This document shows, piece after piece, positions 29,134-37,577 of a stretch of 64,000 bases of DNA; positions within the stretch are counted from its first letter, which is position 1, and the number at the start of each line of letters is the position of its first letter. A program made the position numbers and the translations under genes. The notes under the pieces are model-generated. The model did no database searches. It saw only the letters and a program-made list of their open reading frames with translations, and was not told where the DNA came from. The DNA comes from Dolichospermum planctonicum (GTDB taxonomy: Bacteria; Cyanobacteriota; Cyanobacteriia; Cyanobacteriales; Nostocaceae): NCBI RefSeq assembly GCF_005402965.1, contig NZ_BJCF01000010.1:34711-98710 (forward strand), in the 5' to 3' direction.

Positions 29134-29790
29134 TTACTGCATTTCGTCGTATTCTGCGGTTTCTACCCTTCTTGCTTCCATACGCGAAGAAGGCAAAAAC
29201 TCAGCGCGACGAACAGGTGCTAAAGGCGGTGTAGATCCATTGTAAGGATGAATTACTTGGACAGTACGCACAGGACGCTGTTTTGGCGCAAATAAGGACA
29301 ATACCCCAGCCACCACAATACCCCCACCAATGGTTAATGTTGCACCGCCCACAGCCCAAAGCATGGGGGAATTTCGCCAATCATTTTGCTCCGGTTGTGG
29401 TAGCGCGGCTATTTTTTGTTGTTGACTAGCTAATTGGGCTTGCCATTGTTGTTGAGTAGCACTTTGCAGTTGTTGTTGGAGTTGTTGGTTTTGTAACTTT
29501 AGTTGTTCATAGTCACTTTTAAACTTCTCAATCTGCATCTTCTGCTTTTCCATTTCTAGACGCTGATCAGAAGTGGGGGCAGTTGGCGGTTGATTAGGAT
29601 ATACTGGTTGTCCGTAATTAGGCGGATACTGCACAGAAGGCTGCATTACCTGGGGTGCCATTACCGTTCCTGGCATTTGTGGACTGACAGCAAAATTTGA
29701 TGATATGGGGGTATTTGTCCCTTTAAGCAAGACTAGAGCCGCTAACCCAGCTACAGCAACTCCGCCAATAAATGCCATACTTTCACTCAT
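29134..29790 (-). CDS. Hypothetical protein with two membrane segments and Gln-rich coiled coil
   Basis: A 218-residue protein. An N-terminal hydrophobic segment (residues 6-24, FIGGVAVAGLAALVLL), a Pro-rich linker (PNYGQPVYPNQPPTAP near 57-72), a coiled coil dense in Gln (residues about 80-130), a second hydrophobic segment at about 148-170 (AVGGATLTIGGGIVVAGVLSLF) and a basic C-terminal tail. No enzymatic motif. Probably an inner-membrane protein of unknown role. Monocistronic between repeat tracts. Confidence 0.7.
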   Translation of the reverse strand: MSESMAFIGGVAVAGLAALVLLKGTNTPISSNFAVSPQMPGTVMAPQVMQPSVQYPPNYGQPVYPNQPPTAPTSDQRLEMEKQKMQIEKFKSDYEQLKLQNQQLQQQLQSATQQQWQAQLASQQQKIAALPQPEQNDWRNSPMLWAVGGATLTIGGGIVVAGVLSLFAPKQRPVRTVQVIHPYNGSTPPLAPVRRAEFLPSSRMEARRVETAEYDEMQ

Positions 29791-30014
29791 TGCTGTTATC
29801 CTCCGAATGCTACTAAACAGTAACTCTTATGTAACCGATGTACTCTCACACCCATAATTTTTACCTACTTCGTATTATATGTAAAACTCAAGTTTTAAAA
29901 CAGTGTATCAGTTAGTTTTTGGTCTATTCTAATATATGCTGTTATTATTTAACGCTATTACAGTCAAATTGTCCAGTAGAAAATCACAAAAAAATACACT
30001 GTTTTTATTTTTGT

Positions 30015-30818
30015 TTAAATGGGATTGTTGAGGGCTGTCTTGAGACTTTGGCAAAACTGACCAATGGCCTCTAGTCCCTGTTCTGGTGTTCCTTCTGCTA
30101 GTCGCTTGACCACAGCACTACCCACAATTGCTGCATCTGCGCCCCATTCCTTTACTTGCCGCGCTTGTTCAGGTTCGGAAATACCAAAACCCACACCAAT
30201 GGGTTTATCTGTAACATGACGAATTTCTTGGAGTAAATCAAAAACCCGTCCTTGCATCTGGGTTCGCATACCGGTGACACCAGTAACACTTACCAAATAG
30301 ATGAAGCCCCCGGAAGCACGAGCGATCGCTTTTATCCGCTCATGATCACTGGTAGGAGCTACCAATAGGATTAAATCTATCCCCCTCTGGGCGGCAGGTT
30401 TTATTAGCCCTGCTGACTCTTCTAGAGGCAAATCAGGAACTACTAACCCCGCTACTCCCGCCTCCTGAACTTGCTGGAGAAATTTATCAATACCTCGATG
30501 TAAAATCGGATTGTAATAGGTAAATAAGATAATCGGCGATCGCAAGCTTGGGCTAATATATTTAAGCATCTCTAATACCCGCTCTAGGGTTGTTCCCCGT
30601 TGCAAGGCACGAGTAGCAGCGGCTTGAATCACTGGACCATCGGCCAAAGGATCAGAATAGGGTACACCTAACTCAATCATATCAGCACCAGAACGATCTA
30701 GAACCTGCAAAGCTTTAGCTGTAGTTTCTAAATCTGGATCACCAGCGGTAATAAAGGGAATCAAAGCGCACTCCTGATTCCGTCTCAAACTTTCAAAGCA
30801 ACGAGAAATAGCAGTCAT
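30015..30818 (-). CDS. trpA: Tryptophan synthase alpha subunit
   Basis: Cleaves indole-3-glycerol phosphate to indole and glyceraldehyde 3-phosphate, passing indole to TrpB. The 267-residue length is standard. The catalytic Glu is in [17 protein letters not shown] (near residues 46-62), the catalytic Asp in VPDLPLEE (near 129), and the phosphate-binding loop in [10 protein letters not shown]. The upstream neighbours DUF3007 and ndhL on the same strand repeat an arrangement known from many cyanobacteria. ATG at 30816-30818. Confidence 0.97.
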   Translation of the reverse strand: MTAISRCFESLRRNQECALIPFITAGDPDLETTAKALQVLDRSGADMIELGVPYSDPLADGPVIQAAATRALQRGTTLERVLEMLKYISPSLRSPIILFTYYNPILHRGIDKFLQQVQEAGVAGLVVPDLPLEESAGLIKPAAQRGIDLILLVAPTSDHERIKAIARASGGFIYLVSVTGVTGMRTQMQGRVFDLLQEIRHVTDKPIGVGFGISEPEQARQVKEWGADAAIVGSAVVKRLAEGTPEQGLEAIGQFCQSLKTALNNPI

Positions 30819-30825
30819 TTCACCT

Positions 30826-30868
30826 AGTCAGTAGTCAGTAGTCAGTGGTCAGTGGTCAGTGGTTATTT
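30826..30868. repeat. TCAGTAG / TCAGTGG tandem repeat
   Basis: About six 7-bp units (AGTCAGT, GGTCAGT) upstream of trpA. The same family occurs at 43508-43550 downstream of the DUF924 gene. Confidence 0.8.
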
Positions 30869-30913
30869 ATAAAGAAACATAAAGAAACAACTGACAACTG
30901 AACAATGATAACC

Positions 30914-31225
30914 TTAAACCTGAGATTCTTTTTCTTGTTCAATTTTCGCCTGTAGTTTGGCTAATTCTTCAGGAGAAAGTTCATCAAGACGCTTTTGCAA
31001 AAAAGCTGTTTCATAAGCCTCTCGTTGTTGATGGTAGGTCATTTTATTCCCCATCGCTCGGAAAATATAGGTGCATAACCAGCCAATTAGACCCGCTATC
31101 AAGAATACCTGGCTCCAGATCCCAGCATTTTGACTATCTAAACCTACTAGCTGCAAACCCACATAAGCCAAACCACCGGCTACGAAAACGCCGAAACCAA
31201 TACCAATCGCGTCAATACGTCGCAT
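30914..31225 (-). CDS. DUF3007 family membrane protein
   Basis: A 103-residue protein with two hydrophobic segments (residues 6-27 and 38-55) and a charged helical C-terminus (residues 63-103). MRRIDAIGIGFGVFVAGGLA and the GLDSQNAGIWSQV segment match DUF3007, a family limited to cyanobacteria and plastid-bearing organisms. It lies 27 bp after ndhL and 95 bp before trpA, all in one direction. Function unknown; the position next to ndhL hints at a thylakoid role, which is inference. Confidence 0.88.
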   Translation of the reverse strand: MRRIDAIGIGFGVFVAGGLAYVGLQLVGLDSQNAGIWSQVFLIAGLIGWLCTYIFRAMGNKMTYHQQREAYETAFLQKRLDELSPEELAKLQAKIEQEKESQV

Positions 31226-31252
31226 GAGTTTTATGACCTACCAAATCTTTAT

Positions 31253-31462
31253 TTAAGCAATTTTGCGCGGACGGGGGTTCAAATTTACAAATGGTGAGAG
31301 AACGAGTAAACCCGGAAAGAAGAAAAACACCAAAAAGTACATAAACACCCGTTCCACAGAACCAGCCGTATACCATCTTAAACTCAAGTAGAAAAAGACA
31401 GCAATTGGTATCACTAGCAGATAAGCGCCAGCCAAACTCAGATACAGTAGTGCTACAACCAT
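31253..31462 (-). CDS. ndhL: NAD(P)H-quinone oxidoreductase subunit L
   Basis: A 69-residue thylakoid membrane protein, an oxygenic-photosynthesis-specific subunit of NDH-1 (cyclic electron flow and CO2 uptake). Two hydrophobic segments (residues 3-26 and 36-58) separated by [15 protein letters not shown], a string typical of NdhL, and a short basic tail NPRPRKIA. The ATG is at 31460-31462. A longer overlapping frame (31212-31505) on the same strand is not coding. Followed by DUF3007 and trpA. Confidence 0.93.
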   Translation of the reverse strand: MVVALLYLSLAGAYLLVIPIAVFFYLSLRWYTAGSVERVFMYFLVFFFFPGLLVLSPFVNLNPRPRKIA

Positions 31463-31831
31463 ATTCCTTACCGCAATTTGAGAAAACTATATTTGGTGTA
31501 TTCACTTCATAATACGCTGAATGCCGGGATTAAGGGAATCAGTAATCAGCAATTTAGTGTATCAATCTCCATTTATCAACACGGAAAAAATTTAATTTGC
31601 TCAAAATCTCAAATTTATGATATAGTCGTCTAAAGCCATTAAACTGGAAACTTGAGCAAGCAAAAGCCTAACTTTCTGTTTTGTTTGGGGCCAAGTCCCA
31701 AATATTCAAGTTAGGAAAATAAAAACTAAATTTTTTAGAAATTTTTTTCAAAATCTACTTGCCAAAAAAAAGTAATTAGTGGTATAACAGACAAGCAGGC
31801 GAAAAACTGCACAAAAAACTAAAAACCCTTC
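31463..31831. other. Intergenic region between ndhL and tRNA-Leu
   Basis: About 370 bp, AT-rich, no gene. It should contain divergent promoters for ndhL and the tRNA. No distinct structure seen beyond T/A tracts at 31725-31770. Confidence 0.4.
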
Positions 31832-32199
31832 GGGAGTGTGGCGGAATGGTAGACGCTACGGACTTAAGGAATTGAGCCTTGATAGGGAAACCTTTCAAGT
31901 GGAAGCTCTCAAACTCAGGGAAACCTAAATCTCATAACCTAAATTTGGTTTATAGATATGGCAATCCTGAGCCAAGCCCGGAAAATCTAAAATTTGAGAT
32001 GAAAATTTCTCAAGTTAAAGACCATGGGAAGGTGCAGAGACTCGACGGGAGCTACCCTAACGTCAAGACGAGGGTAAAGAGAGAGTCCAATTCTCAAAAC
32101 TTAGAATTGCTTGAGCAACTGAGTAGTAGTGAAAACTGCAAGAGAATGAAAATCCGTTGACCTTAAACGGTCGTGGGGGTTCAAGTCCCCCCACTCCCA
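31832..32199 (+). tRNA. trnL: tRNA-Leu(UAA) interrupted by a group I intron
   Basis: Acceptor arms GGGAGTG (31832-31838) and CACTCCC plus discriminator A (32192-32199) pair perfectly. Exon 1 (31832-31865) carries GGCGGAATGGTAGACGC of the D arm and ends within the anticodon loop after ACTT. Exon 2 (32149-32199) starts AAAATCCG, giving loop CTTAAAA with anticodon UAA, followed by the long variable arm and GGTTCAAGTCC T loop. CCA is not encoded. This is the well known split tRNA of cyanobacteria and plastids. Confidence 0.97.
31866..32148 (+). other. Group I self-splicing intron of tRNA-Leu(UAA)
   Basis: The 283-bp intron follows the U before the anticodon AA and ends in G, as group I introns do. 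Core elements are visible: CTCAGGGAAACCTAAAT (31913-31929) and GAGACTCGACGGGAGCTACC near 32037-32057, which are the conserved P/Q and R/S-region sequences of trnL introns. No homing endonuclease frame is present. It is somewhat longer than the introns of about 250 nt known from Anabaena; the extra length is probably in peripheral helices. Confidence 0.9.
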
Positions 32200-32278
32200 T
32201 CTGAAAACTAATTAAAGGCACAATAATACAGAAGTACAGAAATCTATTTATTTGCGTCTTCCTATTACCTGTTACCTG

Positions 32279-33259
32279 TTACCTGTCAATAATGCAAATC
32301 CAGTCTCCTTGTACAATGGCTGTCACACCACCAGGAAAGGGGTCTGTTTGAGAACGATTGGGGGCTGTAATTAAAGCTACCAACTTCTCAATGTGTTCAA
32401 AGTTGGGGGACTCAGGTAATATTTTTTGAAGTACCTGACGCATTACCCGACGTTGCAGCGCTAAAGGTAATGTTTTTAAAATTTGACGATTTAGCTGTAA
32501 ATCCTGTTTCTCACCCTTTACTGAGGCTTCTAGCCGCCAATGATCGGCTGTTTGTTCTAGATATTCTACCTCAGCTTGAAGCAGTTCCGCTGTTTGGGCT
32601 AAATTTGTCTCTACTTGGGAGTGGAAATTTACCTTTAAGTATGGTATCAATTCTTGGCGAATGCGGTTGCGCGGATATTGTAAATTTTGATTGGTGCTAT
32701 CTTCCCAAATGGGTAAATTAAAATCTTGACAAAACTGCTCGGTTTGGGAGCGGGTAATTTCTAACAATGGACGGACTAAGATAATATGATCAGTTAGTGG
32801 CCGTTGCCAAGTTAAAGCTTGTAAACCATCGGCACCAGTACCACGAATTAAATTATATAATAGGGTTTCTGCGCGATCGCTGGCGGTATGTCCGGTGATT
32901 ATATATTGATAATGATGAGTTTGGGCAATTTTAGTTAAAGCTTGATATCGCCAATTTCTGGCTGTAGCTTCACTATTAACAGGTTCATGGGCTGTTTCTA
33001 GATAAAAGGGTATATGCCAACTTTGTGCTAAATTTTCCACATGATCAGCATTGTCCTGGGAATCTTCGCGCCAACAATGATCACAATGGGCTATAGCTAA
33101 ATTCCATGCCCATTTAGGTTGTATATCTAATAATAATTTAATTAAACATAAAGAATCTTGTCCACCAGAAACTGCGACTAATAGCCGTTGGTCGCGCTCA
33201 AATAGATGACGGCGGTGGATGGTACGCTGTATTTTAGCGTGAAGGGGAGTCCATGTCAT
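32279..33259 (-). CDS. tilS: tRNA(Ile)-lysidine synthetase
   Basis: Attaches lysine to C34 of the CAU-anticodon tRNA-Ile, changing both codon and aminoacylation identity. The PP-loop motif SGGQDS lies near residue 31-36 of the 326-residue protein, with HCDHCWREDSQDN and HTASDRAETLLYNLIRGTGADGL, the latter a family signature. The C-terminal extension is short, typical of cyanobacteria. A TTG at 33271 would add four residues; the ATG at 33257-33259 is preferred. Confidence 0.94.
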   Translation of the reverse strand: MTWTPLHAKIQRTIHRRHLFERDQRLLVAVSGGQDSLCLIKLLLDIQPKWAWNLAIAHCDHCWREDSQDNADHVENLAQSWHIPFYLETAHEPVNSEATARNWRYQALTKIAQTHHYQYIITGHTASDRAETLLYNLIRGTGADGLQALTWQRPLTDHIILVRPLLEITRSQTEQFCQDFNLPIWEDSTNQNLQYPRNRIRQELIPYLKVNFHSQVETNLAQTAELLQAEVEYLEQTADHWRLEASVKGEKQDLQLNRQILKTLPLALQRRVMRQVLQKILPESPNFEHIEKLVALITAPNRSQTDPFPGGVTAIVQGDWICIIDR

Positions 33260-33331
33260 GAGAGTTTTCAATATTTGATCATACTTTAATCGGACTTACG
33301 GATTTTGAGAGATATTTTGGGCAAATTATCT

Positions 33332-34387
33332 TTAAAAAAGATATTTAATCAAAGGTGTAACCAAAAAACCACCAATCCCACAGATAATCACGAGGAATAA
33401 AACTTTCCACCCTACAGTTAATGTAACTCCCATAGCTAGTAAAGTCAAAAAAACGAAATTGAGAGTAAAGCTTAAAAACACAATTGGTGGGGGAAATGGC
33501 TTTTTATCTTCAAGTTTTTTGATTAACCACAAAATTTCTTGGGTATTTTTAGGTCTTTCTTTGGGGTTATACTCCATTAAATTATCAATGAGATTTTTGA
33601 ATTGTTCGGAAAATCCTATGGCTTGATCTCGCCATAATAACTCTTCATTCTCAAATAGTAAATTTGGTTTTAAATTTTGATCGCCGGGAAAAATTGCTGT
33701 TAGCAAGTGAACAAAAGTACGACCCAAAGAAAAAAAATCGGATTTATAGTTTAATTCCCATGTTCCTTGTCGTTGTTCTGGTGAAGAATAGCCTAGTGTT
33801 CCAATTATTGTATTGGCTATAGTTTGTCTTTGAGTTTTTTGGATAGATTCTTTAACAATGCCAAAGTCAATCAAGACTAATTGACCATTAGGTTTTAACA
33901 TGATGTTATCTGGTTTAATATCTCGATGCACATAATTCTGACTATGAACATGATCTAAGATATCAGTCAATTGTTTTAACCAATCAATAGCTTGTGCTTC
34001 ATTGGCAATTTTTTGATTTAATCTCAGCCATTTGCCCAAATCCTGCCCCTCGATTTTCTCCATGACTAAACCATGTAAAATTTCTTGAGTGTGAGGACAT
34101 GAAAATTTAAGATATCCATCAATTTCTACCTTGGGTATTCCGGGATGATTTAAATTACTTAATACCCTATATTCCTGTTCAAATAGTTTCAGGATTTTGG
34201 GATTACTGGAGTAATCCAAATTTAAAATCTTGATGACTTTATGATCACCATTCACGCAATCATCTGCTTCAAATGTCTTAGCAAAACCTCCGTCTCCTAG
34301 TTCTTGAATAATATAATAACGACCGCTGATAAAATCTCCTGGCTCAATCATAGTTTTTCTCTCTTGTTTATTTTCATAGTTTATCAT
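33332..34387 (-). CDS. Membrane-anchored serine/threonine kinase (third gene of the STAND/receptor operon)
   Basis: A 351-residue Hanks-type kinase. Gly loop LGDGGFAKTFEA near residue 31-42, catalytic Lys in HKVIKILNL, HRDIKPDNIML near 154, LIDFGIVKES near 171, and GTLGYSSPEQRQG of the activation segment. Two hydrophobic segments at about 303-325 and 327-350 anchor it at the C-terminus. Its ATG starts 1 bp after the stop of the upstream receptor gene, and a second ATG at 34349-34351 (MIEPGDF) with AAGAGAG before it could be used instead. Tight spacing implies that it acts with the receptor and ATPase upstream. Confidence 0.9.
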   Translation of the reverse strand: MINYENKQERKTMIEPGDFISGRYYIIQELGDGGFAKTFEADDCVNGDHKVIKILNLDYSSNPKILKLFEQEYRVLSNLNHPGIPKVEIDGYLKFSCPHTQEILHGLVMEKIEGQDLGKWLRLNQKIANEAQAIDWLKQLTDILDHVHSQNYVHRDIKPDNIMLKPNGQLVLIDFGIVKESIQKTQRQTIANTIIGTLGYSSPEQRQGTWELNYKSDFFSLGRTFVHLLTAIFPGDQNLKPNLLFENEELLWRDQAIGFSEQFKNLIDNLMEYNPKERPKNTQEILWLIKKLEDKKPFPPPIVFLSFTLNFVFLTLLAMGVTLTVGWKVLFLVIICGIGGFLVTPLIKYLF

Positions 34388-34388
34388 T

Positions 34389-35861
34389 TTATAGACAATC
34401 TATAGCTTTATTATAGTTAATCGGCACAAAAGTAGCCCCAAAGGTTGAACATTCGGTAGAGACAACACGGATGATTTGGGAAATGTTTTCTTTCCTATCT
34501 CCATTGTCATCAAAAGAAATAGTTCCTGAAGCTCCTCCCGTCACTTTTAAGGTGGTTAATTGCTCCCGTATATCCAATCGTTGTTTTTGCAAAGAATTTT
34601 TTATAGACACCTTTTCTAGAGCCTTTGTTAAAACCAAGGTAGCATCATAGGACATTGCGGTTTTATCATTTATAGAACTTGTTCCCCAAACTTCTTTAGC
34701 TGTGCGAAGCATCTCCTGATTAGGACTGGTTAAACGATGCCAATGAGTGATGACCAAAAGCTTTTTAACAATATTTTTTCGATTGAGTATTTGAGTATCA
34801 TAGAGAACCGATTGACCTGCCATTGGTAGTTGATCTTGATTAACATCAATTAAGCTTAAAGTGTTTTTAATACTGTTAGAATTTACCCGACCATCAGGAA
34901 TGAGAATAAGTGCCTTAGCTCCTTGTTTCTTAACGTCATTTAAGGTATTATTAGCAATAAAAGTAGAGATAGATATATCTCTTTCAATGATCTTATTTGC
35001 ACCCAATTGATTACGAAATTCTTCAAAGGCAGATTTACTATAAGTGCTAGTTGGTGTGTAAAAAATAGCTACTTTTTCTCCCGTATTTAATTGGGATAAT
35101 TGCAATTTCTCAATTAACATGGGAGTCTGAACCTTAACACTAGAAACAGTCCGAAAGAAGAAATTTTTGGGATATTTCTTACCATCTAAAATAGTTTCGC
35201 GTAAAGCTGTAGCAGATGCAGAAATAACAACAACTTCCTGGTGTTGATAAACAGGTAAAGCTTCTTTAGTGAGTTCGGATGTATAATGTCCCATAACTGC
35301 CACTATGTCATCTTTAGATAGCAGACGTTGAGCTAAGTCATTAACTGTTTTAGGATCATTTGCATCATTAACAATAACGATTTTTAGACCGGGATAATTA
35401 GTATTTTGGTTAAAATCTTCTTGAACTTGTGCAACACCTCTTAAAATAGATTCTGCGAAATCTCGAGCCTCCTGATTAATAGGAATAACGACAGCAATGG
35501 TGTAACTTTTTCTGCCTTTCTGCATCAATTTGGCATTATTCAGGTAGATCAAAGTTTCCGGGTTATTTTGATCTTTTTTTCTCTCATTAGTAAAAAAATC
35601 AACAGCTTGTTGAAATTTACCTTCTAAAAAAAATGGGAATTTTTCTTGAGTGAAAAGACTTTCTTCTCCACAGGAGAAATTATCATTTAATTCAAAATTT
35701 TTGCACCAAGTGGGAGTAATATCTAATATCTCTACTATCTGTTGAATAAATCTTGGGTTAATAATCCAATATCCCCAAGCAACAAAACCGATCAGCAAAA
35801 TTAATGATAATCCTCTGATCAAGATTGAGCCTTTACGAATTTTTATGCGGAAATTTCTCAT
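34389..35861 (-). CDS. Membrane-anchored receptor-type periplasmic-binding protein
   Basis: A 490-residue protein. One N-terminal transmembrane helix (residues 14-33) leads to a short helical, TPR-like stretch (FLEGKFQQAVDFFTNERKKDQNNPETLIYLNNAK, broken near 84-117), then a type 1 periplasmic-binding fold from about 120 (YTIAVVIPINQEARDFAESIL; VMGHYTSELTKEALPVY; VVVISASATALRE; SYDATLVLTKALEK). This is the fold of branched-chain amino acid binding proteins. No ABC permease or ATPase adjoins it, so it is more likely a ligand sensor for the kinase encoded 1 bp downstream. It lies 13 bp after the NB-ARC ATPase gene. Ligand unknown. Confidence 0.85.
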   Translation of the reverse strand: MRNFRIKIRKGSILIRGLSLILLIGFVAWGYWIINPRFIQQIVEILDITPTWCKNFELNDNFSCGEESLFTQEKFPFFLEGKFQQAVDFFTNERKKDQNNPETLIYLNNAKLMQKGRKSYTIAVVIPINQEARDFAESILRGVAQVQEDFNQNTNYPGLKIVIVNDANDPKTVNDLAQRLLSKDDIVAVMGHYTSELTKEALPVYQHQEVVVISASATALRETILDGKKYPKNFFFRTVSSVKVQTPMLIEKLQLSQLNTGEKVAIFYTPTSTYSKSAFEEFRNQLGANKIIERDISISTFIANNTLNDVKKQGAKALILIPDGRVNSNSIKNTLSLIDVNQDQLPMAGQSVLYDTQILNRKNIVKKLLVITHWHRLTSPNQEMLRTAKEVWGTSSINDKTAMSYDATLVLTKALEKVSIKNSLQKQRLDIREQLTTLKVTGGASGTISFDDNGDRKENISQIIRVVSTECSTFGATFVPINYNKAIDCL

Positions 35862-35874
35862 TGAACTTAGCCTT

Positions 35875-37191
35875 TTAGTGATAACGTCTTTTTATATATT
35901 TTTTAATTAAAGGATTTAGAATCCAAAGGGCTTCAGATTCTTGTATTTCTCCCTTTTCGATTAAACGAATTTGCCATAACTTATTGACAGCTTGAGTAAT
36001 TTCTGCTTGAGGGATAGAGGGAAAATATTTAAATATTTGATGCGTTAATTTTGGTTCTGGTTCAGCAGCTAATTTTTTGATAATATTTCTTTCTAAATTT
36101 AACAAATAAGAAAATTGTTTATCTAATATACCAAGCATGACATCGTGCATAAAAATTGTTCCTTCTAGGAATTTAGGAATTTGACCATTATGGATATTTT
36201 TAATCATTTCAGCGGCCAAATTCAAAGCTAACGGATGTCCTTGGCAGCATTTAATCAGTGCTTGAATTCCGGGTTCAAAAAGTCCCAAGTTTGTCAATAG
36301 AGCTTTGGCTTCTTGATTTTTTAATCCAGATAATGACAACTCATTAATATTTTTTCTGTTCAGAAGTAAATCCATGATACTAGGTTTGTGTATACTCATA
36401 AAAATCAAGCAGCTTTTATGTTTTGATTCCCCAACTTTTGACAAAAATTTTTCATAATTAGAGTAATTTTCTTGTTGTTGTGCCGATGCTTCACCATTTC
36501 CTGTTACTGCTTCCCATTTATCAAAAATTAGCAAACAACGATGCTGATTTAAGTGATTAATTAGATGACTAATTCTATTATTTATATTTGTTTCTGGATT
36601 GTGGGCTGGGAAATAACGTTCTATCTCAGTCAAAATCTCTTCCAACCCGGGGGAATACTCAAGACTCTTCCAAATGACATAATCAAAATGCCTGTAAATA
36701 TTTTCAACTAACTCTCTTACCAGTGCGGTTTTACCAATCTTGCTCATCCCCAAAACCCCCACCACACGACTGTTTTCTGTGACTATCAATCTTTGTAAAT
36801 CACTCAGTTCTTGAGAACGTCCATAGAAATCACCGAAATCTGGTGCTTCATGTAAATTTAGATGTGATCTATGTAATATCTTTGAAAGATGGTTATTTTT
36901 TCCTGCTATAACTTCTTGATTATTTTGTTCTAAAAGTTGTGTTAAAACTAACTTGCAATTCTTTTTGTTAATATCTGTGTCTGTGACTTCCCGCAAGCGT
37001 TTGAATAATTTGGGGGCTTTTATATTCGCTATAGTGCTTAATTCGTAATTCGGAATATCATCACTCATCTTGCTGTAAGATTTTCCTGCCAAAGAATATT
37101 TTAAAATTGCTTCTTCACAAGGATCTAAATTTAGATCTATTCCTTTTAAGCGCTGCACCCAATCTTTTAATAGTATGACCAGTTCATCCAT
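35875..37191 (-). CDS. STAND-class NB-ARC ATPase with N-terminal vMAP-type HTH
   Basis: A 438-residue regulatory ATPase. Residues 1-75 (LDPCEEAILKYSLAGKSYSKM...LFKRLREVT) resemble the helix-turn-helix domain that precedes NB-ARC modules in cyanobacterial vWA-MoxR-associated proteins. FYGRSQELSDLQRLI leads into Walker A GMSKIGKT (148-155), Walker B LLIFDKWE near 228, and the GLKNQEAKALL and GHPLALNLAAEMI motifs (about 310-345) of STAND ATPases. A winged-helix-like tail follows. No C-terminal repeat sensor is present, unlike many STAND proteins. First gene of a three-gene operon with the receptor and kinase, so it may be a signal switch, possibly in conflict or stress responses. Confidence 0.85.
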   Translation of the reverse strand: MDELVILLKDWVQRLKGIDLNLDPCEEAILKYSLAGKSYSKMSDDIPNYELSTIANIKAPKLFKRLREVTDTDINKKNCKLVLTQLLEQNNQEVIAGKNNHLSKILHRSHLNLHEAPDFGDFYGRSQELSDLQRLIVTENSRVVGVLGMSKIGKTALVRELVENIYRHFDYVIWKSLEYSPGLEEILTEIERYFPAHNPETNINNRISHLINHLNQHRCLLIFDKWEAVTGNGEASAQQQENYSNYEKFLSKVGESKHKSCLIFMSIHKPSIMDLLLNRKNINELSLSGLKNQEAKALLTNLGLFEPGIQALIKCCQGHPLALNLAAEMIKNIHNGQIPKFLEGTIFMHDVMLGILDKQFSYLLNLERNIIKKLAAEPEPKLTHQIFKYFPSIPQAEITQAVNKLWQIRLIEKGEIQESEALWILNPLIKKYIKRRYH

Positions 37192-37238
37192 AGTCCAGTT
37201 CTCCCTCCACAGAATATTCTGGATTGTATCTTAATTTG

Positions 37239-37270
37239 CATTAACTTTATTAACTTTATTAACTTTATCA
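37239..37270. repeat. TTAACTTTA tandem repeat in the divergent promoter region
   Basis: Three 9-bp units (TTAACTTTA) just upstream of the NB-ARC start, lying between it and the divergent small peptide gene. Confidence 0.7.
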
Positions 37271-37346
37271 CTGAAGTAACTTAGTGATGACAATCAAATG
37301 GCCGTCATAGATACTTTTTTATGTAAGGACAAAAAAAGAGGTTACT

Positions 37347-37535
37347 ATGGTTTGCCAACAGTTAATGACTAATCTTGATGATCGCGGAATCTTGGCTTCC
37401 CAGGTTGCGAAAGTCAACAGAGAAGATGATACCTTCAGAACTATACAAGTGCAATCACGATTATTATACAGAATTTCGTCATCCCTTACTAATTACGCAG
37501 GGGATGATGATGATCCTATTGTCCCACCTAGTTAA
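37347..37535 (+). CDS. Short hypothetical peptide (62 aa) divergent from the STAND operon
   Basis: An ATG-started frame beginning MVCQQLMTNLDDRG and ending in the acidic, Pro-rich tail NYAGDDDDPIVPPS. AGAGG six bases before the ATG is a reasonable Shine-Dalgarno sequence, and a perfect terminator palindrome closes the gene 17 bp after its stop, so this unit has the layout of a real small gene. There is no signal peptide or membrane segment. Family unknown. It reads away from the NB-ARC operon (155 bp from its start) and could be part of the same module, which is inference. Confidence 0.5.
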   Translation: MVCQQLMTNLDDRGILASQVAKVNREDDTFRTIQVQSRLLYRISSSLTNYAGDDDDPIVPPS

Positions 37536-37552
37536 ATTAGACCTTCGCTATG

Positions 37553-37576
37553 AGACTGGGAATTAATTCCCAGTCT
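37553..37576. terminator. Bidirectional terminator palindrome
   Basis: A perfect 24-base palindrome with arms AGACTGGGAATT / AATTCCCAGTCT between the stops of the 62-aa gene (plus) and dhaL (minus). It touches the dhaL stop codon directly. Confidence 0.75.
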
Positions 37577-37577
37577 A

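Noticed and set aside
31212..31505. 97-codon frame overlapping ndhL
   Set aside because: Out of frame with the recognised NdhL and overlapping DUF3007 start; a shadow of ndhL.
37347..37535. Cyanobactin precursor peptide
   Set aside because: The tail YAGDDDDP superficially recalls the AGDDAE end of cyanobactin precursors, but the LAELSEE leader motif and maturation genes are missing.
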